Notes: generated from the letters alone by a model not told the origin. A DNA stretch of 64,000 nucleotides from Ditylenchus dipsaci (GCA_004194705.1 SADC01000002.1:806001-870000), one strand, 5' to 3'; shown: positions 12,301-22,719, counted from the first letter of the stretch. A program made the numbers and translations.

Positions 12301-15162
12301 AAATATTAAAAAAAAAGATAAAAATTTTCGATTAAAATCGACAAATCAAAATCGGAAAATAAAAAAAACACCCTGTATAATACGAAAACAACCAATTAAG
12401 AAAAATAAGTTTGCAAAAACCACCCATGATATTCTGATATGAACATGCTTTTTTGAAAATAGTTTACAAGGACAGGAGTTGGCTGGGTGGCTCGATAGCA
12501 AGAAGCATCGATGAGCAACTACTATAACCATTGGGTACAAAAATTTTAACGAGGGACCAATCCGCGGGCTAATCTAAGGCTCATGTATCTGGATTTGGCC
12601 TCTAGAGAGAGAAACTTGTGAAACCCATTACAAAAACTGCTGTTCGTTTTCTTTTCTCACAGAACATTTCGAAAAGAGGATAAGGAAAGCAAAGCGCGAT
12701 CTTCTTTTTGTTGTACTAGAGTATCTCAACGATTTTCTCGTGGTGTCATTCACAGGGTGTGCAGTAAAAACTGCATCATTTCCTATTAAGTTTCTACTCA
12801 TCTTTTATACATAAACGGCTGGATTGACTATTCTCTCTGTTAATCAATTTTTTTAGGTATTTTTTAGTCGTCACTTGTTTAAATTGTTGGCTGAAATCTA
12901 AAATTTTTTTTTGGCATTCTCCCGGTCCTCGGAACCTCTTGACAAAAATTTTCGAAAATGTGCAGTTTTTATTGGACACACTGTACTTGCCCTGCTGAGT
13001 CTGTCAAATTTTAGTTTTTTCACAACATCTGCCACTAACCTAAATTAGAAGAGCAAAAAGTCCACTGCCGGCTCCAATGACTTGGCTGACTAAATTGTAG
13101 ATTGGCTGAGTGTAAATCCAAATGCCGACAGTTGGTGGTGGGGGCGTTGATCCACTGCAGAAACTCTTGTTGAATATTTACTCTTCTTAGCTTCAGGCTG
13201 GTCAGGTTAGAAAATTTGGCTAGGGCTGAGGAGTGGATTACTAAGTTGGGATTTTCTGATAAATCTAGCAGTTCCATGACCTTCCAGTGTTTGTTAGTTA
13301 GGATAATGGAGTGGGTGTTAGATGAGTTAGGTGGGAATAGCTTCTAAAAAGTATAAGTTTTAAGATTTTTTTAGCTAGCGGTCAGCTCTCTGAACCTTCA
13401 AACCTCTAGAGCATAGTCGATTTACTATATGGAATTTGTGGCCTTATTGGACTTTAGGGGCCATTTTTTGCCTTGGTCCCCCCTGTTGTTTTTTTGCGAA
13501 ATATGCCTTGGTCCCCCTTGTTGTTTTTAAGGTGATAATATTAAAGGTGATCATGTTAGCCATAATCAACCTGATCACCATAATCACAGTGTTACAGTAA
13601 CCATAATGAACAGGGGGACCAAGCTGTTTTCATCAAAAAAACAACAGGGGGGACCAAGGCGAAAAATGGCCCCTAAAGTCCAATAGGGCCGTATAAGTTT
13701 TAAGATTTTTTTAGCTAGCGGTCAGCTCTCTGAACCTTCAAACCTCTAGAGCATAGTCGATTTACTATAAGCAATTTCAATATTTTTGGCGAACAAACAG
13801 AAAAACTCCAACCTGGAGACTCAAAAAACATCAAGTCGAAAACTGCTTTGGTCCCCCTGTGGATTTTCGAACTCATACTTTTTTGCAGTCAAACCTCGAT
13901 GTAGGGAAGTTCAAGGAAGTTCAATCATCTGTTTCAAAAATCCACATGCGGACCAAGGCAATTTTGGCCTATTTTAAAATATTTCTTGAGTCTTCGGCTT
14001 GGAGTTTTTCTGTCTGTTCGCCAAATATTGAAACTCCATATAGTAAATCGACTATGCTCTACAAGATAGCATTTCAGAATTTTTGAATCAAATCGTACAG
14101 TTAGATATGTTCCCTTGCGAGACTTAATAATCAATGCCTTTCTGATAGGCTTCAAAAACTTTTAATGATTGAAACTGCACCTCACTGCCTGCTTCAAAGT
14201 TGATAGTTAATAACAATGTAGGCAGCCAAATTGCTAGATTGGTTTTTTGATGTTGAATTTTATTTTGAAAGCTGGATACTGAAAATCGTTGACGATTTCT
14301 TTTATAGTTTTTATACATAAATTTTCTGGGAAATTAGTATTTTTATGTGCTGACTTTCGAATTATTATTTAATATTCGTCTTTTGAATTTTCTAAGACCT
14401 TTTTCAAAAACATATGTTGGTACTCATAATTTTTTCATTGCAAAACATGTCATCAGTCCTTACCCTTGTCGCTCTGCCGAACGTAAATTCCTCCGCTCTA
14501 ATAATCTCCAGTCCAGTCCCAGCTAAGTGAAGTTGCCTTGTCAGCGGCCATGCAAATTTGCTTTCTCCCTCCATACTCCTCTCAATCGGATTGCTATCCA
14601 GCACTAATTGCTCCAATACCAACCCCATTGGCAATGACCATTCCAGGTCGTTGACATCTGCGATTCTATTTCTAGCAAGATTTAGTACTCTTAATTCAGT
14701 AGATCTTTGAAGAAATAGTTCTGGTAGACTCTCTAGCAAATTATCTGCTAAGTGAATGGTCTCCAGGGCTGAACTCGAAAATAATTAACTGTATAATTAA
14801 CTATTTTAAATTTATTTCACCTGGCAATCCAACTAAAGCCAGTGGATGCAAAAACCTCAACTGACAGCCATTGAGTCTTAGCACTCTTAGTTTTGGGTGG
14901 TAAGTAAAATGAGGCAAATCCTGCATACTCAGGTTGTGAGCATGAAAAGTCTCTGCCCAGATAGGGAGATTGACTATTTTGAGGTGAATATGTTGGCGGA
15001 GGTGCAGGTGACTGTGAGGGTGTGCTGGTCGCACAAGCAGTATTTGCAGATGGAGGGTGACTTTTCGGTATGGGTATTGCTTTCAGTATACATGTTGATA
15101 GGTATTGAGTGGAGAAGGGGAATAGAGAAAAGGAATAGCGGGACAGTGAGTATAGTAAGCAT
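9386..15162 (-). CDS. Leucine-rich-repeat single-pass transmembrane protein
   Basis: Six exons on the - strand: 15162-14821, 14768-14464, 13343-13040, 11448-11022, 10885-10416 and 9663-9386. All five junctions are GT-AG and phase-consistent (donors GTGAAA, GTAAGG, GTTAGT, GTTGGT, GTGAGT). The product is about 700 residues. It has an N-terminal signal peptide (LTILTVPLFLF...), a Cys-rich LRRNT cap (CKYCLC...VTC) and about 15-18 LRRs (LxxLxLxxNxL, for example LRVLNLARNRI and LQHLDLSRNRL). An LRRCT cap follows (NPLECDC ... YYCFID ... LCEY), then one TM helix (IMVLLAIAVALTALLIM) and a tail of about 25 residues. This is the architecture of extracellular recognition or adhesion LRR receptors; no TIR or kinase domain is present. 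Frame breaks occur at about 14985-15005, 10612 and 9580, two of them beside homopolymer runs. Introns 2 and 3 hold inverted-repeat and Tc1/mariner elements. The gene lies antisense inside the inferred mucin intron. Confidence 0.8.
10205..10335. repeat. Short inverted-repeat (MITE-like) element in LRR intron 5
   Basis: GCAAATTTTGCCTTGGTCCC plus TGCTGTTTTTTAATGTTA at 10209-10247 is mirrored at about 10285-10330 (AACATTAAAAAACAGCAGGG, then GGACTAAGGGAAAATTTGCG). Length is about 125 bp with no coding. It carries the CCTTGGTCCCC module. Confidence 0.8.
11467..12375 (+). mobile_element. Degenerate Tc1/mariner-type DNA transposon
   Basis: The ends are CAGGGTGTTTATTTTTTATT and its complement at 12375, flanked by TA target duplications (11465-11466 and 12376-12377). 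The terminal inverted repeats extend about 180 bp, to the TTTTTGACGTCACATGCAC words. The interior keeps a fragment of a DDE transposase on the + strand (11785-12030): QQDGSSPHF, then WIERGSLAWPPRFSD and CDFFLW, matching the second and third catalytic acidic positions of the IS630-Tc1-mariner superfamily. The N-terminal DNA-binding domain and first aspartate are missing, so the copy is non-autonomous. It sits in intron 3 of the LRR gene, ending 16-18 bp from the acceptor of exon 4. Confidence 0.85.
11785..12030 (+). pseudogene. Transposase C-terminal fragment (Tc1/mariner superfamily)
   Basis: An 81-residue open frame with QQDG...PHF, RWIERG, AWPPR and CDFFLW motifs of mariner-like transposases. 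The Gly-Gly-Pro normally found between RWI and AWPP is altered and the frame degenerates after the FFLW motif. Two acidic residues are about 35 residues apart. It cannot encode an active enzyme. Confidence 0.85.
13351..13769. repeat. Inverted-repeat element bracketed by 79-bp direct repeats
   Basis: A direct repeat starting GTATAAGTTTTAAGATTTTT and ending GTCGATTTACTATA occurs at 13351-13429 and 13691-13769. Between them (13440-13690) is an inverted repeat: GGACTTTAGGGGCCATTTTT plus CCTTGGTCCCCCC, mirrored at about 13630-13688. A second CCTTGGTCCCCCTTG/CAGGGGGACCAAG pair nests inside. It lies in intron 2 of the LRR gene. Confidence 0.75.
13770..14100. repeat. Inverted repeat with CCTTGGTCC-type centre
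   Basis: GCGAACAAACAGAAAAACTC at about 13789 is mirrored by GAGTTTTTCTGTCTGTTCGC at about 14003-14022. GAGCATAGTCGATTTACTAT from the preceding direct repeat is mirrored at about 14040-14060. Internal TGCTTTGGTCCCCCTGTGGA and GCGGACCAAGGCA face each other. It is intronic, with no gene. Confidence 0.65.
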
Positions 15163-15164
15163 TC

Positions 15165-16140
15165 TCAGTGAAAATTGGGTATGAGAATAAGTTACAATTT
15201 GGTATTGGCTTTGATAGTTCAGTCGTGTTTAGCTAGCACAGAATTTTGTAAGGTTCGATCCACAGTCTGTGCAGCACCATTTCTTATTTTTGTGTTCTTC
15301 ATAATTGATATTTTTACCAAAAAGACTAACTTAAAAAGCAAAGGCCATTTGGTTTTTGCAAAATAGCTGATCAATCCGTATTTAGAGCTGAATTAAAACC
15401 GCTAGTCGGTGTAGAAAGTCAATATTTTGGAAATATAATATGAAATACTGTCTATTAGTTAAAGAACTTAGTGGCTCAATTGGCGAAGCTGTGGTATTCT
15501 GCCACAATAAACAAGTTCGATTCCCTGCAATCGCACGCCCTTTTGGTTTTTTCTTGAGTTTGGTTTGCTACGAGATTTGTGGTGTGTGGAATAGAACTTG
15601 TGGGAGGAGTCAATGATTTGTTGGTTTGGCTTTCAACTGGGCTGGCTCATTAGGCTATTTGAAAAATTGGTCCTTTTATGGAAAGGAGGGAAGCAGTGGA
15701 TTTGGGGCTGAGGAAGTAGATAACTATAAGAAATGTTTAATGTGGCATTTGGCTTAGGGAGAATGTGTGGAAGATGTTTTGAATCTGTTGTTGAATTGTT
15801 GTCAGAAATTTCAGAATGGGAAAAATAAATATTGTTTTCGTAGAAATATTTGAAGTTTGTATAGTTTGGAAGCATTTGACATGGTGACATGTGTCCTTGA
15901 ATAAAACAAAAGCCGAAAATTAAAGCAACATAATTGGATTGACAAGGAGAAGAAGCAAAATCGATTTTCAAAATTCAATTTGCAACAGGGATATCCTTGC
16001 AACGCAAAATAGCCATAAGGAAGGTTTAGTGGGACCGGGAAAAAAGCAATATTTGTAGAAATAGTGTGGTTTAAAATGCTAAAAGTACAAAGTAAATTAT
16101 TCAGACTACTTTTTTCGAAAAACTACAGAATGCAGCTTTT
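15165..16140. other. Non-coding stretch with a weak tRNA-like segment
   Basis: There is no convincing coding exon; the 112-codon - strand frame at 15633-15971 lacks family resemblance and splice context. At about 15478-15550 a tRNA-like order is visible (TGGCTCAATTGGC D-arm, TGTGG...CCACA stem with a 7-nt loop, GTTCGATTCC T-loop), but the T stem does not pair. This could be a tRNA-derived SINE head or a tRNA fossil. Confidence 0.3.
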
Positions 16141-16149
16141 TTCGGAATA

Positions 16150-17262
16150 CAGTGGATGCTCCTAATAAGCATGTTCCAAATAAGGACAGCAATGTCCAGT
16201 CCCAACCTTATATGTCCCACTCTCAAAAAGGACAATTTAAAAAAAGTTGATTTTAACGAAAAATTTTCATACGCAAAAACAAGTATTTGGTGAAAGAACT
16301 ATTTTGGCAATCATTTAGTGTTTATTTCAAATTCAAGAATGGTATATTTTTGTGCCTGCAGTTATTTCGCTGATATGGTAACTCAATCAAAAATGGCCAA
16401 AAAAAGTGTATACCGTATTCGCTCTAATAGGCCGGCATGCCGGTTTTATTTTTTTTAATTACCTTCTATGTTACCGGCTCATTAGAGAATGCCGCTTAAT
16501 AGAGAGTGCTGGCCTATTCTATACTGGAGCTAGGCGGAAATCCGGAATTTCCGGATTTCAACCGCGGCGAAAATCCGTGGAAAAAATCCGTAATTTTCGG
16601 ATTCTAACCGCGGCGAAAATCTGGAATTTACGGATTCTAACCACGGCGAAAATCCGAAATTTTGGGATTTTAACCGCGGCGAAAATCCGAAATTTGGGAT
16701 TTTCGCCGCGAAATCATTTATTCAAAAAAATAATATTTGATGTTTTATGTGTCTCTAGCTTATTTATTTTGCATTCCTGCTTTAGCGTGAATGATAGTTG
16801 TCTCATTTGATTGCTTGGTTAGACAGCCTTTTTGTTTTATCCTGTCTTTATTCCAAAATGTATATGAAAAAATTTTGATTTTGAATTCCCAAAATTCGGG
16901 ATTCTCGCCGCGGCGAAAATCCTAAAATTCCGGATTTACGCCGCGGTTAAAACACCGAATTCCGGATTTTCGCCGCGGTTAGAATCCGGAAATTCCGGAT
17001 CCCGCCTACCTCCATTCTATACTAGCGCCCAATTTTTTAAAGTAAGTACCACTCCAGTGGTTTTTTGCATTTTTTATTTACCTCAAAATGTTTTAAACGG
17101 TTCAAACTGATTTTTCGGGCCATGACGGGGGATTGTGCTCCGCCGCTTTCGATAGGGACAGGTTGAGTGAGCTTTGATTTATCAGCTCTCAATAGAAGGA
17201 CAGCTCCCAATAAGTACAGCTTTTTGCCAGTCCGTGACCGTCCTTACCGGGAGCATAGACTG
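16150..17262. mobile_element. pogo/Tigger-like TIR element containing an inverted minisatellite
   Basis: The ends are CAGTGGATGCTCCTAATAAG (TA at 16148-16149) and GACCGTCCTTACCGGGAGC followed by ATAGACTG (TA at 17263-17264). Near the right end, GCCAGTCCGTGACCGTCC corresponds to the CCGGTCCCCAGGGG box of the elements at 25087 and 45063. No transposase is visible. The interior carries the structure at 16500-17030. Confidence 0.55.
16500..17030. repeat. Fold-back with tandem CCGCGGCGAAAATCCG units
   Basis: About four tandem units of roughly 37 bp (GATTTTAACCGCGGCGAAAA plus TCCG...) at 16535-16710 are mirrored by three at about 16895-16995. They are enclosed by TATTCTATACTGGAGCTAGG at about 16514 and its partner CCTACCTCCATTCTATACTA at about 17006-17025. 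The positions are GC-rich islands in AT-rich DNA. The 134-codon frame across it is repeat translation. Confidence 0.75.
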
Positions 17263-17633
17263 TATTTCAAACAAGTATGATTTTAAAATTTATTGTCTTG
17301 AAATTTTTTTGTTGGAAAGAGAACTTGTTTGGCACCTAAGTTGTCTCCGAACATGCAATAGCCTCCGTATTCGTCTGATTACACATCGTACAACTGTTTC
17401 TTGTGAGGTCATATCAAAGCTTAAAGGAGGGGTGAAAGCTGTTAAGTAGATAGTCTCGAAACGAAAGGATTGATCCCAGTTTTGTGTTTTTTAAATTTTG
17501 TCTTTGAGCCATATTTTTGTCGATAAGTGTTGCAACTCGGCGTTGCAATGTCAGACGAACTTGTGCAAAATTGAAAGTTGGGTTAGCAACATCAACTCCG
17601 AAATTGTCTGATATTGTCTAAAACTGAACAAGG

Positions 17634-17806
17634 ATGTCTTGTATTCAATTCTTGACACTTATTTTGCTAGCTGAGTTATTATTTGTTGTAAGCAACGAGG
17701 ATGTTGTTGTTCGTGTGGACGTGAAAGATAAAGAAGTTCATATTATGAATATGCGGTGCGATCATACGAACGGGAAGATTATATTATCTACAGTATGTTT
17801 TAATTA
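17634..17806 (+). CDS. Putative small secreted peptide, or first exon of one
   Basis: A 57-codon frame starting at an AAGGATG context. It has a hydrophobic N-terminus (CIQFLTLILLAELLFVVSN) that looks like a cleavable signal peptide. About 35 hydrophilic residues follow, with Val/Asp/Lys alternation and one cysteine pair (RCDH, TVCF). A good donor (ACA|GTATGT) lies five codons before the stop, so this may be exon 1 of a longer gene whose other exons I could not place. I do not recognise it. It lies inside the inferred mucin intron, on the same strand. Confidence 0.3.
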
Positions 17807-18042
17807 GTAATAGCTGAACCAAAAAAAAATATCTACTAATAAAAATAAACAAGGACTTCGTGCTAGTTTGATGCAGAATTATCGACTTTAAACACGAAAT
17901 AGGGCTTTTTCAGAAAGCCTTATCTCTAACCTAATGTATGAAAACTTTTGTTGAACCTGAATTTTATAGGCGGTAATCAAGGCTTTTTGTTTTTTTCATT
18001 CATTTTTTAAATTATAATTCAACTTTTTTATGTTTAAACTAT

Positions 18043-19282
18043 TTAAAGGGATGGTGAAAGCTGTTCAAGAGATAGTCTCGACACGAAAGGATTTATCCAA
18101 GTTTTTTTAACTATAGTTTCGAGCCGTATTTTCTCCACAATACAGTGTTGTGGTAACAGACAAACGTATGCAGAATTAAAAATTGGATTAGCAACATCAA
18201 TAGACTTTCAATAGACTTTGAGACTTTGATCAATGTTTTAACCATATTACCTCTGAGTAAGACATATTCCATATCAACTTTGAGAGTGAAGGACAGAGGA
18301 AAATTTGAATGTTGAGAAAAAATGTTAAGTTCAAAGCTCACGAAGACCAAATAATTTCACACCTCAAAGACAAGGGAAAAAGAAGCAAAGAAAAGCAAAG
18401 AGAAACATATAGGCACGTAGCATAAAAACTAAGAGCGACCCGATATCAGCAAATCGATCACACTCAGTCTAGCCACCCACTTCGTTTTTGTCTTTTTCTT
18501 AACAGACAGATTGTGTGATGACATTCGTGTGTTTTCCTGAGATATTGTCAATGGAGAAAAATTGTGTTTTATCATACTCTTTTGGCATAATTTTTTCATT
18601 CACTTCACAGCTAACTATACCAAATTTTGTTTTGTGTTTTTAATGCTTTCTACTAATAATAAAAAATGCATTTAGCGTAATTTCTGAAATTTGATCATTT
18701 TCGAATTTACAGTCAAATTCAAATCAACCCCACACAGTTAACTGAAATAACTGTATGTGAAATAAAGTTAAGTTAACTATGTATTTCACTGTATAAACAC
18801 TTTTTTACCGAATTTCACGATTTTCTCAATCTAACCAGAATTTTTTTGCGTTTTCTGTCGTTTGAACAGTTTTGCGCCCAATTAAACAGATTCGCCTTCA
18901 AGATTTTACCTCTAATCAACCAACATATATTTGGCCAATTTAAAGTCGATTCATAGTAGCAAATATGTTCAAATGTTCAAATATCAGAATTTCTAAATTT
19001 CTTCAAAAAATGCCCTAAAAATTGAAACGGAAAAAGGGCGAAACCATCGCGAAAGGTTGATTAGTCTTCTATTTCATTTGGATTTTGAAGGTATTTTTTG
19101 AAGAAACTTAGAAATTTTGATAATGCTAATTCAACTTTTAATTCTGCACAAATTTGTATGACATTGCAACAAGAGTTGTCGAGAAAATCTGGCTCTACAG
19201 CCAGATTAAAAAAAACACAGAATTTGGATTAATCCTTTCGTGTCGAGACTATCTCCTTGACAGCTTTCACACCTCCTTTAAG
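18043..19282. mobile_element. TIR element (AAAGG...GTGAAAGCTGT ends)
   Basis: TTTAAAGGGATGGTGAAAGC at 18043, followed by GATAGTCTCGACACGAAAGG, is mirrored at about 19220-19282 (CCTTTCGTGTCGAGACTATC, then AGCTTTCACACCTCCTTTAA). A third, direct copy of the same end is at about 17421-17480. The arms continue inward (TTGCAACAxxxxTTGTCxxxAAAA text). No transposase frame is visible. Confidence 0.7.
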
Positions 19283-19553
19283 TGTACCTGACTCAACGAC
19301 CAATCTGATATTTTGGAAAATCTTATATGCTCCCTCGCTATTCGATACTTATAAATACAAAGCAACACTTTGCGTGCAGAACTGGCCTGATTTGAAATAT
19401 ATTACATTCATTTACTTTGTTTTAAAAAAGTTATCTTCAAGATTCCACAACTTTCCATATATTCAGTATGATTTGCTGCTCAGAAATATGGAAAACCATA
19501 TTTAAATAACTAATATAATCAAATCCGAGCAATTTAATTTACATAATTCAGAG

Positions 19554-20824
19554 GTGATTTCTTCGGGCGGCGGTAAATTCATCCTCTAATTTTGTCTTGA
19601 CAGAATAATTTTCATTATCATACTTTTGAATTTTTTTTCGGGGAGCAGGACTCTGGATCGTCTCCACACTACAGTAGCCCACTTTTTGTGCTTTGTGCTT
19701 AGGCACAGAATGGGCCAGTGTACATTAGAACGAACTCAAACATGTATTCTCCACATGTCCCTCCAAATATTTAAAGTTACAGGTTCCAATCCTGGTGGTA
19801 ACATACATCATTTTTTCTTGATCAACATTCGTAACATAGTTTTTTATAAGAATAGTAAGCCTGAGGGTAGGTAGTAGAACCATCTGGCACTTCCGCAGAA
19901 TTCGTATTCGGCTTTTACGTATTCGGCTTTTTTCGTATTTGGCCAGATTCGTATTCTGGTTACCGATAATAGCTTATAACCGATAATGACGGATAATAAC
20001 CTAATTTAGTTAGAATACGAGTTATTCTAACTAAATTAGGTTATTATCGCTATTTTCAGTTTTTGACCAAATTGACCCCCAGCATTTTTGACCAAATTTA
20101 AACCCTTTTTAGGTAAAAATGAGGTAAAATGATCTAGGTAAAAATGATGAATTTTGAACAGGTTTTTACTTTCTGGGCCTACCGCATATATAAACTCTGG
20201 TATGTATATGTTTTTATGCATCCAGAGTCACTTTCGAGTGATTTGTGTCTCAGGTATGTGTGTGTGCGCATCTCAACCCCAAGCAACTAAGCCCCCTGCG
20301 CCCCCGAAGGGGGCGCAGGGAGCTTGGTTGGTTAGAGATGCGCGCACTCACTTACCTTAGACATAATTCCGAGCTAGACTCTTGATCGAAGATGCATTTA
20401 GAGTCTTTTTGCCCAGCTCCAGCAAGAGAAATGTGATAAATCACCAAAAAAGGGCCCAAAAATACCCTAAAAGTTTTTACTACTTACTCTCTTGGCTTAT
20501 CTACTCAGCCACCTGGCTCACCTACCCATACCTAGGTACGTCACGACCTACCCACTCCGGTACTATTATAGGTCGACCTGGACTATTTAGGGAGGATATA
20601 AACTATAAAGGGTATATCTGAACTTAAAGGTTGCATCTTTACCATTGAGAGAAGATCATGATCATTGAAGGTAAATCTGAGCCACTTAGGGTGGACTGGT
20701 GCCACTGCAGGTAGATGAGGACCGTTGAAATAACAAACAAATATTTTTACCCAATATTCCTGTCAAGACAAAATTAGAGGATGAATTTACCGAGGATGAA
20801 TTTACCTAGAGCCGATTTCTTCAC
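19554..20824. mobile_element. TIR element enclosing a hairpin-core copy
   Basis: GTGATTTCTTCGGGCGGCGG then TAAATTCATCCTCTAATTTT at 19554-19600 is mirrored by AAAATTAGAGGATGAATTTA ... GATTTCTTCAC at about 20770-20824. Inside lie a hairpin-family copy (20175-20410) and a run of loose GGTAnATCTGAnCC-like words (20560-20730). Near 19785-19800 is a T-arm-like CAGGTTCCAATCCTG, possibly a tRNA-derived remnant. Confidence 0.65.
20175..20410. repeat. Hairpin-core family copy
   Basis: The best preserved core: AGCCCCCTGCGCCCCCGAAG and GGGGCGCAGGGAGCTTGG around 20290-20325, with a variant-A arm to the left (CTACCGCATATATAAACTC to CATCTCAACCCC) and a variant-B arm to the right (TTAGAGATGCGCGCACTCAC to GAGTCTTTTTGCCCAGCTCC). 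Confidence 0.85.
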
Positions 20825-20937
20825 AAGTTTTTAGTTGTGAAACTTTTTGGTTTTTCCATTTTCGGAACTTTTTATTGCTTTTTAAATTCGAATTTTTCCA
20901 GAAAACTAATTTGAATCGATCAAACATATTTTTTCAG

Positions 20938-22666
20938 GTTCCACAACACCAGCGGCATCCACAGCCAGTACCACCAAAGCGGCTAATTTAAGTGTTGCCT
21001 CTGGCTCCTCTGCGGCTGCATCGTCTGCTCCGATTTCGGGTTCTACAGCACCAGGCACTGTTGCTGCTACAAATGTCAGCACTGGGCCAACCACACAACC
21101 ACCTGTCGGGACTACAGTTAATTCCACCGGTTCTAAATCAACTACCTTATCACTACCTTATGCTACGAATGTCAGCACTGGGCCGACCACACCACCGCCC
21201 ACAGGGTCTACAGTTAATTCCACTGGTTCCGGAACCACTACCTTATCCCTACCTTATGGTACCAATGCTTTATCAGTCAACTTTAATGGAACAACCATTG
21301 CCCCCACTGCGAGACCAGCTAACACTAGCAGCTTCACCATTCCAGCTTTAAATGGCCTTCCACCTCTAGGTACTGTCCACCCCCACCGACTTGTCCACCA
21401 CCTCCAGTTTGTCCATCTGGACCACCTCTACCTCCCATGACTGGTAGTACAGCTGGTCCCGCCTCAACCCAGGCTCAATGAGCACTATTCAGAGCACTAT
21501 GGCTGGTGTGACTGTGACGCCACACCCTACTACGGCATGCACATATGTGGTCAGCACAGCTGGAATGGCTGGAGGCACCACAGTGGTCATGATGACCAGT
21601 AGCACACCAGCTGCTTCTGCTGCGATGACCACTACTCCGATGGCTACTACTACTACGCCAATGGCTACTACTGCTGCTAGCACGACGGCAAAGCCAATTA
21701 GTACAGCTGCAGCTGCTACTACAGGTGGAGCAGCTGCTACTACAGCAACAGCAGCTGCTACCACAGGTGCATCGACCGTGGCTGTTACTACGGCTGCGCG
21801 CAATTAGCTGCTGCTACAGCCACCGTTCCTGCCAAAGGTGAGTGCTATTTTTTGAAAAATATACGCTCGGAATACAGAAATTCTTAAAAATAAAAGTGGC
21901 TGATTCAAATTTAAAGTTAACATTTGATTTCAAATTCGAGCGTAAAGCCCAAACAAACTGCAGGTCATAAATCTTATTTCAAATTCTAAAATTTAAGGAA
22001 CTTTATGCACGCACTAAAAAATTCTAATTCAATTCTAAACTAGGTCGGACAGTTATTTTCGAGGCCATGACAGATTTCTGATGATCATTGACAATATGTT
22101 AACTTCAAGATGTTTTATTTTACGTTGACTGTTTTTTCTAATAATTTGAGTGGTTAATTCAGAATAGTAAAAAACAATACAAAAGACTTTTCATTTTGTT
22201 ATGTAGTCAAAATCAAGCTATTGTAATACAATAATTTTTACAAACCAACTTTACCTAATTTTCAGCTGCATCATCCAAAAATTGCACTGACGGATTCCGA
22301 CTGATGACTTCAAGATGAATGTTGATACTATAAATTCTGGCAAATTCGGTGGTTACTTTGTGATGGAATCTGCTTGTCGAGAGTTGTGTGTGCAAGACTA
22401 TGGGTAAATTTACAAAATATTTTTAATTTATAACTTTTTAACCATGACTCTTTTCTTTAAAAAATTCTCAATTACAGGCTATCACGTTGCATTGGCTTCA
22501 TGTATGAGCCAGACAACAACGGAAAATGGTAAACTCTTTTGAGTTTAATTTTGATTATATTTAAATATTTAATATTTTTTGTTATTTTAGCACTGTGTTC
22601 CAGTATGAATTAAACAGGATTATTGAAGACTCCAACTCTCATGCGAACGTGTGGGCAAGATGTTGA
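20938..22666 (+). CDS. Mucin-like gene, 3' exon block with C-terminal PAN/Apple-like domain
   Basis: Four exons at 20938-21837, 22266-22403, 22478-22528 and 22591-22666 (TGA), all GT-AG and in phase. The first continues Ser/Thr/Ala/Pro-rich text with two near-identical segments (NVSTGPTT ... TVNSTGS ... TTLSLPY), then a Pro/Cys block (CPPPPTCPPPPVC) and another Thr/Ala block. The last three exons encode about 80 residues with a cysteine order NCTDGF ... SACRELC ... SRCIGF ... GKCTVF ... WARC. This resembles a PAN/Apple disulphide module, which in other proteins binds glycans or proteins. The polyadenylation signal AATAAA is at 22714-22719. Frame breaks at about 21371, 21476, 21798 and 22307 are single- or two-base. 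A secreted, heavily O-glycosylated surface or cuticle-lining protein is the likely product. Confidence 0.7.
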
Positions 22667-22713
22667 GAATAATGTGATTGTGTGTAAATCTGTATGTGTA
22701 CGTGTCTCTGGCA

Positions 22714-22719
22714 AATAAA
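22714..22719 (+). promoter_or_regulatory. Polyadenylation signal of the mucin/PAN gene
   Basis: Canonical AATAAA 48 bp after the TGA stop at 22664-22666, on the coding strand. Confidence 0.7.

Larger units (their letters stand above)
5594..20937 (+). other. Inferred 15.3-kb intron of the mucin-like gene, holding nested genes
   Basis: The exon ending at 5593 (TCT G, donor GTAGGC) and the exon starting at 20938 (acceptor TTTTTTCAG, GT TCC ACA) join in phase to continue the same Ser/Thr/Ala-rich text. The interval contains a complete LRR gene on the - strand, a small signal-peptide ORF on the + strand and at least eight repeat elements. One shared phase has a one-in-three chance of being accidental, so two separate mucin genes remain possible. 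Confidence 0.55.

Noticed and set aside
9386..15162. LRR locus as a Toll-like receptor
   Set aside because: The tail after the membrane helix is only about 25 residues, so there is no TIR domain.
20290..20325. GC hairpin as a bacterial-type terminator or attenuator
   Set aside because: It recurs in about a dozen copies inside inverted-repeat elements of a eukaryotic genome and lacks gene-end placement.
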